DNA of 64,000 nt from Manduca sexta (taxonomy: Eukaryota > Arthropoda > Insecta > Lepidoptera > Sphingidae). The stretch is from contig NC_051129.1 in NCBI RefSeq assembly GCF_014839805.1, positions 2,728,001 to 2,792,000 of the forward strand, given 5' to 3'. The translations under genes were made by a program, and so were the position numbers. Position 1 is the stretch's first letter. Every line of letters begins with the position of its first letter. The notes beneath the pieces were generated by a model. It was not told where the DNA came from. It saw only the letters and a list, made by a program, of their open reading frames with translations, and did no database searches. Shown here piece by piece: positions 58,601 through 64,000 of the stretch.

Positions 58601-58951
58601 GGGATCAGCCTGTGTATATCCGGCTCCAACAGGCCGGCATAATTCTGTCGACCATCGAGGACTAATGATCTCTCGTCAGTCGACATTCAATTAGACCCCT
58701 ATCACTTACCATCAGGTGCGGTGGGGTTACTTTTTCATGTCTGTATAAAATAAAAAAGGGTCCTACATCAATAATTGGTAAATAACAAAACATCTTACCG
58801 TATACTCAGACAAGGTCCTCTCCGAAGGTGCTCGATGGCTGTCATTCTCATCTCTTGACGATGCTCTGTGTATATACCCTCCAGATGACGGAGAGTCCAC
58901 TCCTGACCTATGAGTGGCCACGTAATGATTGTTCTTCACTTTGTGCGCCAT
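25376..58951 (-). CDS. Uncharacterised two-helix membrane protein, five coding exons, 276 aa
   Basis: Five exons on the minus strand (58951-58799, 51235-51087, 27741-27648, 27085-26931, 25655-25376) join through GT-AG introns of phase 0, 2, 0 and 2 into one uninterrupted frame. That phase agreement across 33.6 kb is the main evidence. Residues 1-132 are polar and rich in Ser, Arg, Gly and His, with no signal peptide. Two hydrophobic helices follow (~153-175 and ~185-208) with a short loop (FFEPLFVW). The tail (209-276) holds HYPDDFYWTHHW and twice YSDRES. The layout suggests a membrane hairpin with both ends cytosolic; that topology is inference. I do not recognise the family; other small two-helix proteins share only this general plan. 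Introns are 7.6, 23.3, 0.56 and 1.3 kb. Confidence 0.85.
25656..26930 (-). other. Intron 4 of the membrane protein gene
   Basis: AT-rich intron with one TTAA-flanked MITE at 26456-26720. No other feature seen. Confidence 0.75.
26456..26720. mobile_element. piggyBac-like MITE with TTAA duplication
   Basis: TTAA at 26456-26459 and 26717-26720 flanks an element of 257 bp. Its ends are long inverted repeats of ~65 bp (GGTTATAAGCTTAAGGTCC... against its complement). The middle (TAGTTAGTGATTAGTTCTCG) is shared with a second copy at 31612-31836. Confidence 0.8.
26931..27085 (-). CDS. Two-helix membrane protein gene, coding exon 4 (first membrane helix)
   Basis: Encodes residues 133-183, including the PNPFCPNVKG lead-in and the first hydrophobic helix. 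Acceptor CAATTCGCAG. The donor GTGGGT (26930 down) is the only choice that keeps the frame into exon 5, giving Trp184 across the junction. Confidence 0.85.
27252..27472 (+). repeat. tRNA-derived SINE (family S1) in intron 3
   Basis: Body 27260-27464 between the 8-bp duplications TTCTCATA (27252-27259, 27465-27472). The head is TTGCCTCGGTGGCGTA with a B-box-like GGTTTGATAC. It is antisense to the host gene. Confidence 0.75.
27648..27741 (-). CDS. Two-helix membrane protein gene, coding exon 3
   Basis: 94 bp encoding residues 101-132 (SRQSRAPRSVYSYRS onward). Acceptor CTTTTCCAG, donor GTATGAA. Too short to stand out alone. It is supported by matching phases on both sides. Confidence 0.8.
27886..28078 (+). 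mobile_element. Short Helitron-like element
   Basis: TCTACACTATTATATAAAGC start and AAAAG plus CTAG end (28075-28078), flanked by A and T. The body has AAACTCAAAAACTACCCAAC and TCCCGGGAAAATATATAGC. It is shortened relative to 15425-16941. Confidence 0.75.
28079..28911. other. Intron 2 sequence, nothing recognised
   Basis: No gene or repeat I can support. Confidence 0.5.
28912..29262 (-). repeat. Unclassified repeat, family D (inverted copy)
   Basis: Partner of 22996-23345 in opposite orientation. Blocks include TAGACACGAACGTCCATATA and CTAGTACGTAGTACATA. The two copies flank the last three exons of the membrane protein gene. Confidence 0.6.
29265..29450 (+). repeat. Probable retroelement tail
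   Basis: Contains GCGCCATCTATTTCAACA, then GTGCCAAATTTCATC and CGTTCAGCGGTTTTTGGGTT and AACAAACATCC. This order is typical of insect non-LTR element 3' ends. No coding part remains. Confidence 0.5.
29451..30461. other. Intron 2 sequence, nothing recognised
   Basis: AT-rich DNA with no feature I can support. Confidence 0.5.
30462..30552 (+). repeat. Family A fragment
   Basis: Only the terminal block remains (GTGTTGGAGGGTGTTTCTGC, CAGGCGAACGGCAAGCTCG, then poly-A). Confidence 0.65.
30678..30880 (-). mobile_element. Helitron 3' part
   Basis: On the minus strand it ends in CTAG (30681-30678) after a GC-rich tail and contains TCCCGGGAAATTATATAGC and ATTTGGTATGGATAG. The 5' TC end is not clear because a SINE abuts it. 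Confidence 0.65.
30882..31147 (-). repeat. tRNA-derived SINE (family S1)
   Basis: Full-length copy. On the minus strand it has TGCCTCGGTGGCGTAGTTGT, B-box GGTTCGAATCCCGGG, GCCCGGAGTCTGGAATTTG, CCCCTTCGGGGATAAAATG and a (TATG)n tail. Confidence 0.8.
31612..31836. mobile_element. piggyBac-like MITE, second copy
   Basis: TTAA at 31612-31615 and 31833-31836. The ends are GGCGATACCTCAAGG and CCTTGAGGTATCGCC. The interior matches the copy at 26456. The outer arm sequence differs from that copy, yet both arms agree with each other. Confidence 0.8.
31837..32344. other. Intron 2 sequence, nothing recognised
   Basis: AT-rich DNA, no supported feature. Confidence 0.5.
32345..32740 (-). repeat. Retroelement 3' fragment, family E
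   Basis: Minus-strand copy of the repeat at 23940-24315, sharing CTCTGAGGTGGACGACAATG and GTCTCCCGCTGTTG. GC-richer than the surrounding intron. Open frames in it are not conserved between copies. Confidence 0.5.
32870..33660. other. Intron 2 sequence, nothing recognised
   Basis: AT-rich, no supported feature. Confidence 0.5.
33663..33975 (-). repeat. SINE-like repeat (family S2)
   Basis: Head on the minus strand is GGCGATAGCCTAGTTGGGTG, then GAACGGACTGCCGAGACGAA and GGTTCAAATCCCAAGGGCAC (B-box-like). The tail is GCTGAGCAGTGGGCAAGTAT. Other copies are at 34915, 37030, 43925 and 53103. Confidence 0.75.
34915..35190 (-). repeat. SINE-like repeat (family S2), diverged
   Basis: Same block order as 33663-33975 with more substitutions and small deletions. 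Confidence 0.7.
35326..35627 (+). repeat. Interspersed repeat, family A
   Basis: Near full-length. TGGTGGTAGGTCTCTCATAT start, GTTGGATGGTGTTTCTACTG, CATCAGGCGAACGGTAAGC and an (AAAT)n end. Confidence 0.7.
37030..37345 (+). repeat. SINE-like repeat (family S2) in left arm
   Basis: AAGCGGCGATAGCTAAGTTG head, GGTTCAAATCCCAAAAGGC B-box-like segment, GCTGAGCAGTGGGACAG tail. Mirrored at 43925-44243 in the right arm. Confidence 0.75.
37884..38152 (+). mobile_element. Helitron-like element in left arm
   Basis: TC start at 37884 (TCTATATATATATAT), then GAACGGATGAACCGATTTGG, and CTAG end at 38149-38152. Mirrored at 43391-43127. Confidence 0.7.
38518..38822 (+). repeat. Interspersed repeat, family A, in left arm
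   Basis: TGGTGGTAGGTTTCTCATAA start, poly-A end. Mirrored at 42764-42457. Confidence 0.7.
39575..39690. repeat. Short AT-rich hairpin-forming element
   Basis: ATTTTTTCGCGGTTTTTATA is followed ~40 bp later by its near complement TATAAAACCGCGAAAAAAT, around a GTTGGC loop. Copies lie at 41590-41710 and 45312-45425. A single related arm is at 49621-49670 and weaker ones near 62470-62590. It is probably a small MITE. Confidence 0.6.
40316..40624 (+). repeat. Interspersed repeat, family A, at the palindrome centre
   Basis: The left arm ends inside the poly-A tail of this repeat. The mirror copy at 40651-40960 begins with its complement, and the third copy is at 46062-46366. Confidence 0.75.
40651..45224 (-). 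repeat. Palindrome right arm
   Basis: Reverse complement of the left arm. Begins ATGATTTTTTATTGC and ends CCATCAGGTG. Visible differences include the poly-A/T lengths near 41593-41640 and single substitutions in the family-B block near 45140-45170. Confidence 0.95.
43127..43391 (-). mobile_element. Helitron-like element in right arm
   Basis: Reverse complement of 37884-38152, with CTAG at 43127-43130 and GA (minus-strand TC) at 43390-43391. Confidence 0.7.
45233..46400 (+). repeat. Third, direct copy of 39495-40655
   Basis: Starts GATGAGATGAATTT and ends GAAGATGAT, after which sequence is unique (AAGTTATGTACTGGG). It keeps a few bases (TTCGTAAAATAA near 45407-45418) that the left arm has lost. 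It therefore probably preserves the original right flank of the locus. Confidence 0.95.
46401..46689. other. Unique intron 2 sequence right of the triplication
   Basis: AT-rich DNA following the third copy. No feature. Confidence 0.5.
46690..46785 (+). repeat. Family B fragment
   Basis: Only the terminal third remains (ACTTACGTGGGCCACTATGG to CTACCACCAGCAAA). Confidence 0.6.
47138..47250 (+). repeat. Family A fragment
   Basis: Decayed first half (GGTGGGTCTCTC, GCACTATTGTGCTCTGGTTT, GGGCATTATAAGAC). Confidence 0.5.
47251..48410. other. Intron 2 sequence, nothing recognised
   Basis: No gene or repeat I can support. Confidence 0.5.
48411..48892 (-). mobile_element. Helitron, single-unit relative of 15425-16941
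   Basis: The minus-strand start TCTATACTATTATATAAAGC at 48892 is the same as in the 15.4-kb element. One diverged copy of the ~122-bp unit follows (GCTCCTATTAGTCATAGCG on the plus strand), then the shared ACGGAAGCTGTCAAAAG and ACTACCGAACACA regions. The 3' end is decayed and a clear CTAG is missing. Confidence 0.75.
48893..50095. other. Intron 2 sequence
   Basis: No gene. A fragment of the short hairpin element is seen at about 49621-49735. Confidence 0.5.
50096..50315 (+). repeat. Interspersed repeat, family B
   Basis: CGCCTAATGGTAAGTGGAGT start, GGCTGATCCCGGAACGCGAC block, ends near ATATCCACAGCAAA. Confidence 0.7.
50755..50985 (-). repeat. tRNA-derived SINE (family S1)
   Basis: Diverged copy with B-box-like GGTTCGAAACCAGGG on the minus strand and CTACCCCTTGGGAGATAAA near its tail. 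Confidence 0.7.
51087..51235 (-). CDS. Two-helix membrane protein gene, coding exon 2
   Basis: Residues 52-100 plus two bases. Begins ACA ATG after TTTTTATAG and ends ATCAG before GTATTT. It is rich in Arg, Ser and Gly, with RTRSPSGGGDHRNGRRHQQ. High GC (CG-rich codons) contrasts with the AT-rich surroundings. A Helitron lies 23 bp upstream of the exon. Confidence 0.85.
51259..51524 (+). mobile_element. Non-autonomous Helitron beside exon 2
   Basis: TC start (TCTATATATATATAAATTA) and CTAG end (51521-51524). It keeps the GACAATAACAAACATAAC segment (on its complement). It begins 23 bp upstream of coding exon 2 of the membrane protein gene, in antisense orientation. Confidence 0.8.
51730..52692. 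mobile_element. hAT-type element with 8-bp duplication and a nested SINE
   Basis: CTACGCAC at 51730-51737 and 52685-52692 flanks an element of 947 bp. Its terminal inverted repeat is TAGTGATGTAACGAAT / ATTCGTTACATCACTA. Both ends carry clusters of GCGAAT/ATTCGC hexamers. There is no transposase frame, so it is non-autonomous. A SINE is inserted at 52279-52554. Confidence 0.9.
52279..52554 (-). repeat. SINE S1 nested in the hAT element
   Basis: Body 52288-52545 between 9-bp duplications CTACTATTA (52279-52287, 52546-52554). On the minus strand the head is ACTGCCTCGGTCGCATAG, B-box GGTTCGAATCCCGG, with a (TG)n tail. Confidence 0.85.
53103..53425 (+). repeat. SINE-like repeat (family S2)
   Basis: GGCAGTTGGTAGAACGGAC head, GGTTCGAAACCCAAGGGCAC, tail GCCCAGCAGTGAGACAGTAT. 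Confidence 0.75.
53426..54480. other. Intron 1 sequence with decayed repeat
   Basis: The 119-codon open frame at 53875-54234 overlaps a GTGCCGGATTTATATTT / AAATCCAGGTCTGCCCC structure that looks transposon-like. It resembles no known protein and I do not call a gene. Confidence 0.4.
54487..54662. mobile_element. Tigger/pogo-like MITE
   Basis: 172 bp between TA dinucleotides (54487-54488, 54661-54662). Terminal inverted repeats are CAGTGAAAACCGGTTATAG and CATAACCGGTTTCTACTG. There is no coding capacity. Confidence 0.8.
54663..55077. other. Intron 1 sequence, nothing recognised
   Basis: No supported feature. Confidence 0.5.
55078..55362 (+). repeat. Interspersed repeat, family A
   Basis: ATGTGAGAGTCCACCTGGGT start, GTGTTGGATAGTGTCTACTG, CATCAGGCGAACGGAAATC, poly-A end. 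Confidence 0.7.
55363..56439. other. Intron 1 sequence, nothing recognised
   Basis: No supported feature. Confidence 0.5.
56440..56530 (-). repeat. Family B fragment
   Basis: Retains only the GGCCGGCACAATTGTG to CCACTTCATTTATCAGGTG portion. Confidence 0.6.
56849..57030 (-). repeat. SINE S2 fragment
   Basis: Tail half only (CCACCACGCTGGCCCAGAG, GATTGGTAGACTTCATATAC, CGATGTTTTCCTTCACCG). Confidence 0.65.
57031..58489. other. Intron 1 sequence, nothing recognised
   Basis: Open frames on both strands at 57393-57680 overlap each other and show no domain. I do not call a gene. Confidence 0.45.
58490..58722 (-). repeat. Interspersed repeat, family B
   Basis: Near full-length inverted copy ending 76 bp downstream of the donor site of exon 1 (in intron 1). 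Shares GGGATCAGCCTGTGTATATC and TCTCTCGTCAGTCGACATTC. Confidence 0.7.
58799..58951 (-). CDS. Two-helix membrane protein gene, coding exon 1
   Basis: Encodes residues 1-51, starting MAHKVKNNHYVATHR. Starts at the ATG at 58951 and ends before the donor GTAAGATG (58798 down). A 3' splice site TTTTATTACAG (AG at 59094-59093) lies upstream. The 5' UTR of this exon is therefore about 141 bp, and at least one non-coding exon should lie beyond it, possibly outside the window. Confidence 0.85.
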
Positions 58952-59092
58952 ATTTATAACTTTCTACTACGATTCACTTGTGTTCATTGTCCAAAATTCA
59001 AAAATGGAACAACTACAACATTATTCACTAAGGCACATCACAATTCAGCCATCGTTATCGCGTTCCAGACATTTGGTTTTTTTTCGGCCAGT
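58952..59092 (-). other. 5' UTR part of the membrane protein gene's first coding exon
   Basis: Lies between the acceptor TTTTATTACAG (AG at 59094-59093) and the start codon. It contains no in-frame ATG that would extend the protein with a plausible sequence. Confidence 0.5.
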
Positions 59093-59101
59093 CTGTAATA
59101 A

Positions 59102-59693
59102 AAAAAAAATAGGTTAATATTGACCTTTTTGCAGACCTTGTTATTCAAAACTTCGTGGATCTATGATTGATTTGACTGAATTTGATCGTTCGATAGGCGT
59201 TAAATGGAGCGATAATGTATTTTTTGCGTTCATTATTAACCTTTAACGCTAGGATATAGCCTAGAGGAAGTTGGCTATTATCGTGTTTTTATTCTAATTA
59301 TGAACGAGACGTGGCAGGTTATTGATAAAAATCTTATTTAGGAATTCCATTACAAAGAACATAATGGGCGTCAATTGCTGAAATTAGCCGTGAACAAAAA
59401 ATATGATCTTAATCTTAATGTTTTTTGTAACATTAATTGTAAGAACTTAATATTGGTTTTGCAAGTAGAACAATACTTGTTTTAGATAACAATATCCATA
59501 CTTCTGATATAAATTTAATTTTATGTGAGCAACGCAATTTCCGATTCAGTTAGAATGTACTTGAATATAAAAAAAGCTCTCTTAAAATCTTGTTTGTTGA
59601 ACTGAATACAGTTTTATTGAAAAATCGGAAGAAATCAGCAATAAAGGAAGAACGAAACGATTTTTTCTAGAATTGTTTTATCAATTGTGCTAG
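59102..59693. other. Non-coding DNA
   Basis: No supported feature. The upstream non-coding exon and promoter of the membrane protein gene may lie here or beyond the window. Confidence 0.4.
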
Positions 59694-59809
59694 ATATGGC
59701 GATAGGCTCGCCCTATCACATCATGGGACGGAACACACTTGGCGAAAAGTGGGTGCCCTAATTGCGCGTCTGCATACCCCTTCGGGGATAAATGCGTGCT
59801 GTGTGTGTT
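59694..59809 (+). repeat. SINE S1 fragment
   Basis: 3' half only: GATATGGCGATAGGCTCGCC, GGGACGGAACACACTTGGC, CCCCTTCGGGGATAAATGCG and a TG-rich tail. Confidence 0.7.
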
Positions 59810-60137
59810 TTTTATCAAGCATACTTTTTATTAATTTTCCTTTTTATAGAATTGTTTTGTCAAGCATACTACATATAATTTTCCCTTTGTATAGGATTAG
59901 ACTTCACAAGTATATTTGTTTAAATTCTCTCATATCAATTTAGGCCGCGATACAATTCGATAAAAACTAAACTGACATCTCAGGGTCTTGGAACAATAGT
60001 TGGAGTATTAGTAAAATTGATTGCTATGTTTGATTATGATTTAAGTAGGCGTAAATATGTTGAACACTTAATAGAGAAGGGTGTTTGCGATTAGTAAAAT
60101 GTCAATGTCATAAATTGACCACCGTAAGATGTATTTA

Positions 60138-60425
60138 CTGGTGGTAGTTCTATCAAACGTGAGAGTCCGCCTGGGTAGGTACTACCGCGATGTCTATTTC
60201 TACCAAGCAGCAGTGTGTAGTCACTGTTGTGTTCCGGTTTGAAGAACATTATAGTCAGTGTAACTACTAGGCATAATAAGACTTAACATCTGATGACTCA
60301 GGATGGCGAGCATAGTGGAATACCAAACACTACTTTGTTATTCAAGGTATTGGGTGCTGTTTCTACTGTTTATGGGCGGTCGTATCGCTTACCATCAGGC
60401 GAACAGCAAACTCGTCTCGTCATTC
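60138..60425 (+). repeat. Interspersed repeat, family A
   Basis: CTGGTGGTAGTTCTATCAA start, GTATTGGGTGCTGTTTCTAC, CATCAGGCGAACAGCAAAC end. Confidence 0.7.
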
Positions 60426-60745
60426 TCGGGACAGACCTAAGTAAGGGCCTATTTTAATAAAATAATTATAAGCATTACACCCCTACCTAGCTAGTGGTAC
60501 AAGCAACAAAAGTTAAAAGAAATCACATAAACATTTATGTATTTTATCCTGAAATGGTAGGCAGACGCGGATCTCGCGCAAATTAAAGTTAGCATCTTGA
60601 GGTCGTACCTCTTTTATAAACATACCAACATCTCAAATAATATCTTAAGTAACAGCATACGACGGATTTTTACGGGTTATCGGGTTACAGGATCCTTCGT
60701 CACTGAAGACCTTTATGCTTTAATTTTAATTAATCGATTACCACA

Positions 60746-61022
60746 TCTATACATATGAAACAAAGTCCTCAAAGCTGTCTGTATGTGTTCGATTTTCTCA
60801 AAATCTACTGAACAGATTATTGTACGGTTTTTACTAAAAGATAGTGCATTTCTTGGAGAAGGTATAGGTTCATAGTACATTACGGTTTTATGTATTGACT
60901 GAAATATAACGATTACTGTTGAAGAGGTCGTGGTTGTAAAAAATCTCGTGGGTCGGGATTTACGTGTGAAATACTTAATGACGCGCTGATTTCCACACGG
61001 GAAAAGCCGCGGGCATAGCTAG
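60746..61022 (+). mobile_element. Helitron-like element, first of a head-to-tail pair
   Basis: TC start (TCTATACATATGAAACAAAG) and CTAG end at 61019-61022, preceded by the GC-rich CACGGGAAAAGCCGCGGGCA. Confidence 0.7.
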
Positions 61023-61219
61023 TCACTACATAGTATAAAACAAAGTCGCTTTCTTTGTCCCTACCTTTGTATGCTTCAATCTTTAAAACTACGCAACGGA
61101 TTTTGATGTGTTTTTTTTTAATAGATAGAGTGATTCAAGAGGAAGGTTTATATGTATAATAACATCCATTAAATAGTGGAGGAATATTGCACCCGTGCGA
61201 AGCCGGGGCGGGTCGCTAG
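61023..61219 (+). mobile_element. Helitron-like element, second of a head-to-tail pair
   Basis: Begins TCACTACATAGTATAAAAC immediately after the CTAG of the preceding element. It ends GGGGCGGGTCG plus CTAG (61216-61219). Related to but diverged from its neighbour. Confidence 0.65.
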
Positions 61220-63645
61220 TTAAATTATAATTGCGCAACACGAGTACAAATCCGTCTCGAATAGATGAACGAGTGCATTAAATTTTATGTGAGTGCAATG
61301 GGTCAGTGTTAACAATGTGAACATCTCACAATGTGTGGCATTGACCTCAATGCGGCATCGTTTGTTACGATACTTTTACTGGGCTTTATGGCCCATAGAT
61401 TTGTAGTACTTTGTTTATTTACATGTTCTAGGTTTCTTACAAGGCAATCAGTACTGGACTTTATTGCTCATAGATTTGTAGTATATTTTTAATTTAAAAA
61501 GGAGGTTCTAATTAATTTGCTTGATGAATATTTAAACATATATACGAAAACAATGTACAAAATTCAATTTTAATTACTAACGACTCCAATATTGGTAATC
61601 AGTATATTTTATTATGATAAATTACTTTTTGGTTTATAGAGATTTTTGAAGGCGGTTTTATATTACTAGCATGATGGCGTCAACAAGTCGGTTTGGAAAT
61701 GTTTGAAGAAGTTTAGCAGTCAGCATCTTCATGATAATGATATAAAGGTCGATTCGAATTCTAACAGCCGAGAGAATTCTTATTATTTATAGAGGTATAT
61801 ATTTTGATTAGAGTTGTATTCCAAATATTTCGGTTGTAGGAAATAATGTAAAGTGATATGAAAGTATGTATTATAATTATTCACTAAAGGGCAGAGACAA
61901 TCTACCACAACTTACATCATGTCTCAAAGGAATTTCTTATATAATATACAGGAAAAGTTGCGTATAAAACAACGGTTTTGACTTTCTCTGTTAGGTTTCT
62001 ATTTGGACTACGTTACGTGCCCAGATACTGTGAATATCTATTTATAATTCATTGTAAATCTAGTGATTGGAGAGTTCTGTAATCGTATTTTAGACTTTTA
62101 ATGTATTCTATTTAGGTCTAGTTTAAATTACGCTAGCAATGTCGCTTTCTAGTTGTGTCAGCTGTTATAATCTGACATTTATCATTATATAGTTTGTAGC
62201 ACATAGAAGTAGTAGCAAATCTGGCAAGGTAACGAGTTAATAGAGGTCTTATTAAAATGTAGAGCTGTCATGCTTAGGAAGATTTGAAAATGGTCTGTGA
62301 AGAGTAGATACTGACATTTTGTTGCCGAGTTTTCGTTGTAAAATATTGAAATGAAAATATTTTCTGATTTTATCATACCGTCAACAGCTAAAATAAAAAA
62401 ATTCTATAATTGTTAAATGAAGGTAGATATTGTAACTTTGACTTTGCGGATGACCAACACCTCAGTTGGCTCCGTTACCACAAAGGCTGCAAAGTCTTTA
62501 AAACTTCCGGAGAAAATTATTATAAAAATCGCGATAAAACCTCAAAAATATTTTAATTTCACTGTCTAACATTCGTCTATTTTAAAACGATTTAGTTACT
62601 ATAACAAAAATATTTCAAAAACGTATGATACATTTACATAATTTAAATTAATTATTGATCTAAATATGTAAGAAAATCAAAATATTAAAAAAAATATCAT
62701 TCGCATCATTTGTATAAAAAACTGTTCATTCAACTTTCCAAGTAAACGGAATAAATGAAATCGAAACTCAACGGAACCTTGAACGAATTTAAAGCTCATT
62801 CAAATAACGAACTTGTTTCGTAAAAAGAGAGTTGAAAATTCAACATGATTTACGCATGAAACAATAGGGCCAGGAATGCTGATAGTCGGAATCGATTACT
62901 GACGCAATATATCGTTGCAATCGATTAATCGATGTGGGTGAGTACGTGTAAAGTACATAATGGCGGCTGCGTAACAGTTACGTGATATTTTTTATCGCTC
63001 AATCTGCAAATTACATTGTAATTTGTAGATAATTTTGTTTTACTCACCTTATGGTTTCCTTGTTAGTATTAACATGTAATGAGCTATTACTTTGTAGTTT
63101 CTTTCTATGTGAACCAGTAAGAACTATAGAATAACTAACTACAACTATTTGGTATTGCGTTCTTTGTGGTTAGTGTGATTGTGACAAGTTCGGAATTCCC
63201 CTTACTATTCCTAGGATTATGATTACTTTTTCAGTTTTTAACGACGGATAACATCTATCAATAAACGGCAATTAAATAGCGAAATGTATGGTTACGGTTT
63301 CTCTAAGCCTCCACGTTAAAATACTAAATCCCGTATTATTTTATAACCAATTATATATCTTGTCCATCAGAATAATTATTCACATCAAACGATTATAACA
63401 ATCACTTAATCGATTTAACAGATTTAAATTGTAACAATTAAATAATAAATTCGTGGGAGCACTGGCAGGTAATAAAAAGGAATTTGGAAAGAAATAAGTA
63501 TTGTTAGTAATAAATAAATGCCGTGAGCCGTGCGCAAATCAATTAGATCGATTGCAGCAATCGATTCAATTACATTGTAGGGTAGAGATACCTATATTCG
63601 ATAGTAATTTAATGACAACTATTAATTTGACAGGGTAAAATGGCG
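61220..63645. other. Non-coding DNA
   Basis: No gene, RNA or clear repeat seen. The block near 62470-62590 weakly resembles the short hairpin element. Confidence 0.5.
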
Positions 63646-63705
63646 CATATTGGAGGAGGCCTATGTCCAGCACTGGACAAAGATATAGGCTGATGTTGAT
63701 GATTC
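63646..63705 (+). repeat. Non-LTR element 3' end fragment
   Basis: GGAGGAGGCCTATGTCCAGC followed by GATATAGGCTGATG and a short GATGATT run. The pattern is common at the ends of lepidopteran non-LTR elements. Confidence 0.55.
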
Positions 63706-63854
63706 TAATGACTAAATACTTGTTTTTGGTACATAACATTACTAGCATAGCGAATTATTTATTGAGTTATAAAATTTGACAAATAAATGGATACACATCT
63801 ATTAAAACATATAATTTGATGCCAATTTTATTAATAAATAATAACATTATAATA

Positions 63855-64000
63855 ACACCAGTCCTTAGTTATAATATACTGTACTGCTGGGCACGGACCT
63901 CCTCTACTACCGAGAGGGGATAAGCCTTACTCTACCACGCTGGCCTAGTGCCAAAAGGCAGACTTCAACTTTACTCGAAATTCATTTTATTAAGAATTCT
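63855..64000 (-). repeat. SINE S2 fragment, runs off the window
   Basis: CTGCTGGGCACGGACCTCCT, CGAGAGGGGATAAGCC, CCACGCTGGCCTAGTGCC. Continues beyond the end of the window. Confidence 0.65.

Overview
The window is eukaryotic nuclear DNA, almost certainly from a moth or butterfly. It is AT-rich and has GT-AG introns. It is crowded with repeats of lepidopteran type: short Helitrons with TC...CTAG ends, tRNA-derived SINEs, TTAA-flanked and hAT-type MITEs, and a Ty1/copia element. The species cannot be named from sequence alone.

Layout. Positions 1-5703 hold no recognisable gene, only interspersed repeats and one Helitron. A complete Ty1/copia retrotransposon lies at 5704-10176, with 177-bp LTRs that look identical and a 5-bp target duplication. 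Its coding region is broken by five single-base frameshifts. Helitrons and unique AT-rich DNA follow to 15.4 kb. A Helitron at 15425-16941 carries about nine copies of a ~122-bp tandem repeat, and a SINE with a perfect target duplication follows at 17048-17277. Directly downstream is an intact five-exon cytochrome P450 gene (CYP3 clan, 503 aa, 17537-19824, plus strand).

From about 25.4 kb to 59 kb one gene on the minus strand occupies the window. Five coding exons (58951-58799, 51235-51087, 27741-27648, 27085-26931, 25655-25376) join in phase into a 276-residue protein. It has a polar Ser/Arg-rich N-terminal half, two adjacent membrane helices and a Tyr/Ser-rich tail. I do not recognise the family. 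Its 23.3-kb second intron contains the most striking structure in the window: a ~9.2-kb near-perfect palindrome (arms 36045-40624 and 40651-45224, 26-bp spacer), followed immediately by a third, direct partial copy (45233-46400). The whole is a duplication with an inverted, partly triplicated segment. Its junctions show short microhomology and look like replication template switching.

The last 5 kb holds repeats, including two Helitrons joined head to tail, and no gene I can support. The two genes have no evident functional link. The P450 is a membrane-bound monooxygenase of the clan that includes many insect detoxification enzymes. The other gene encodes an uncharacterised two-helix membrane protein.
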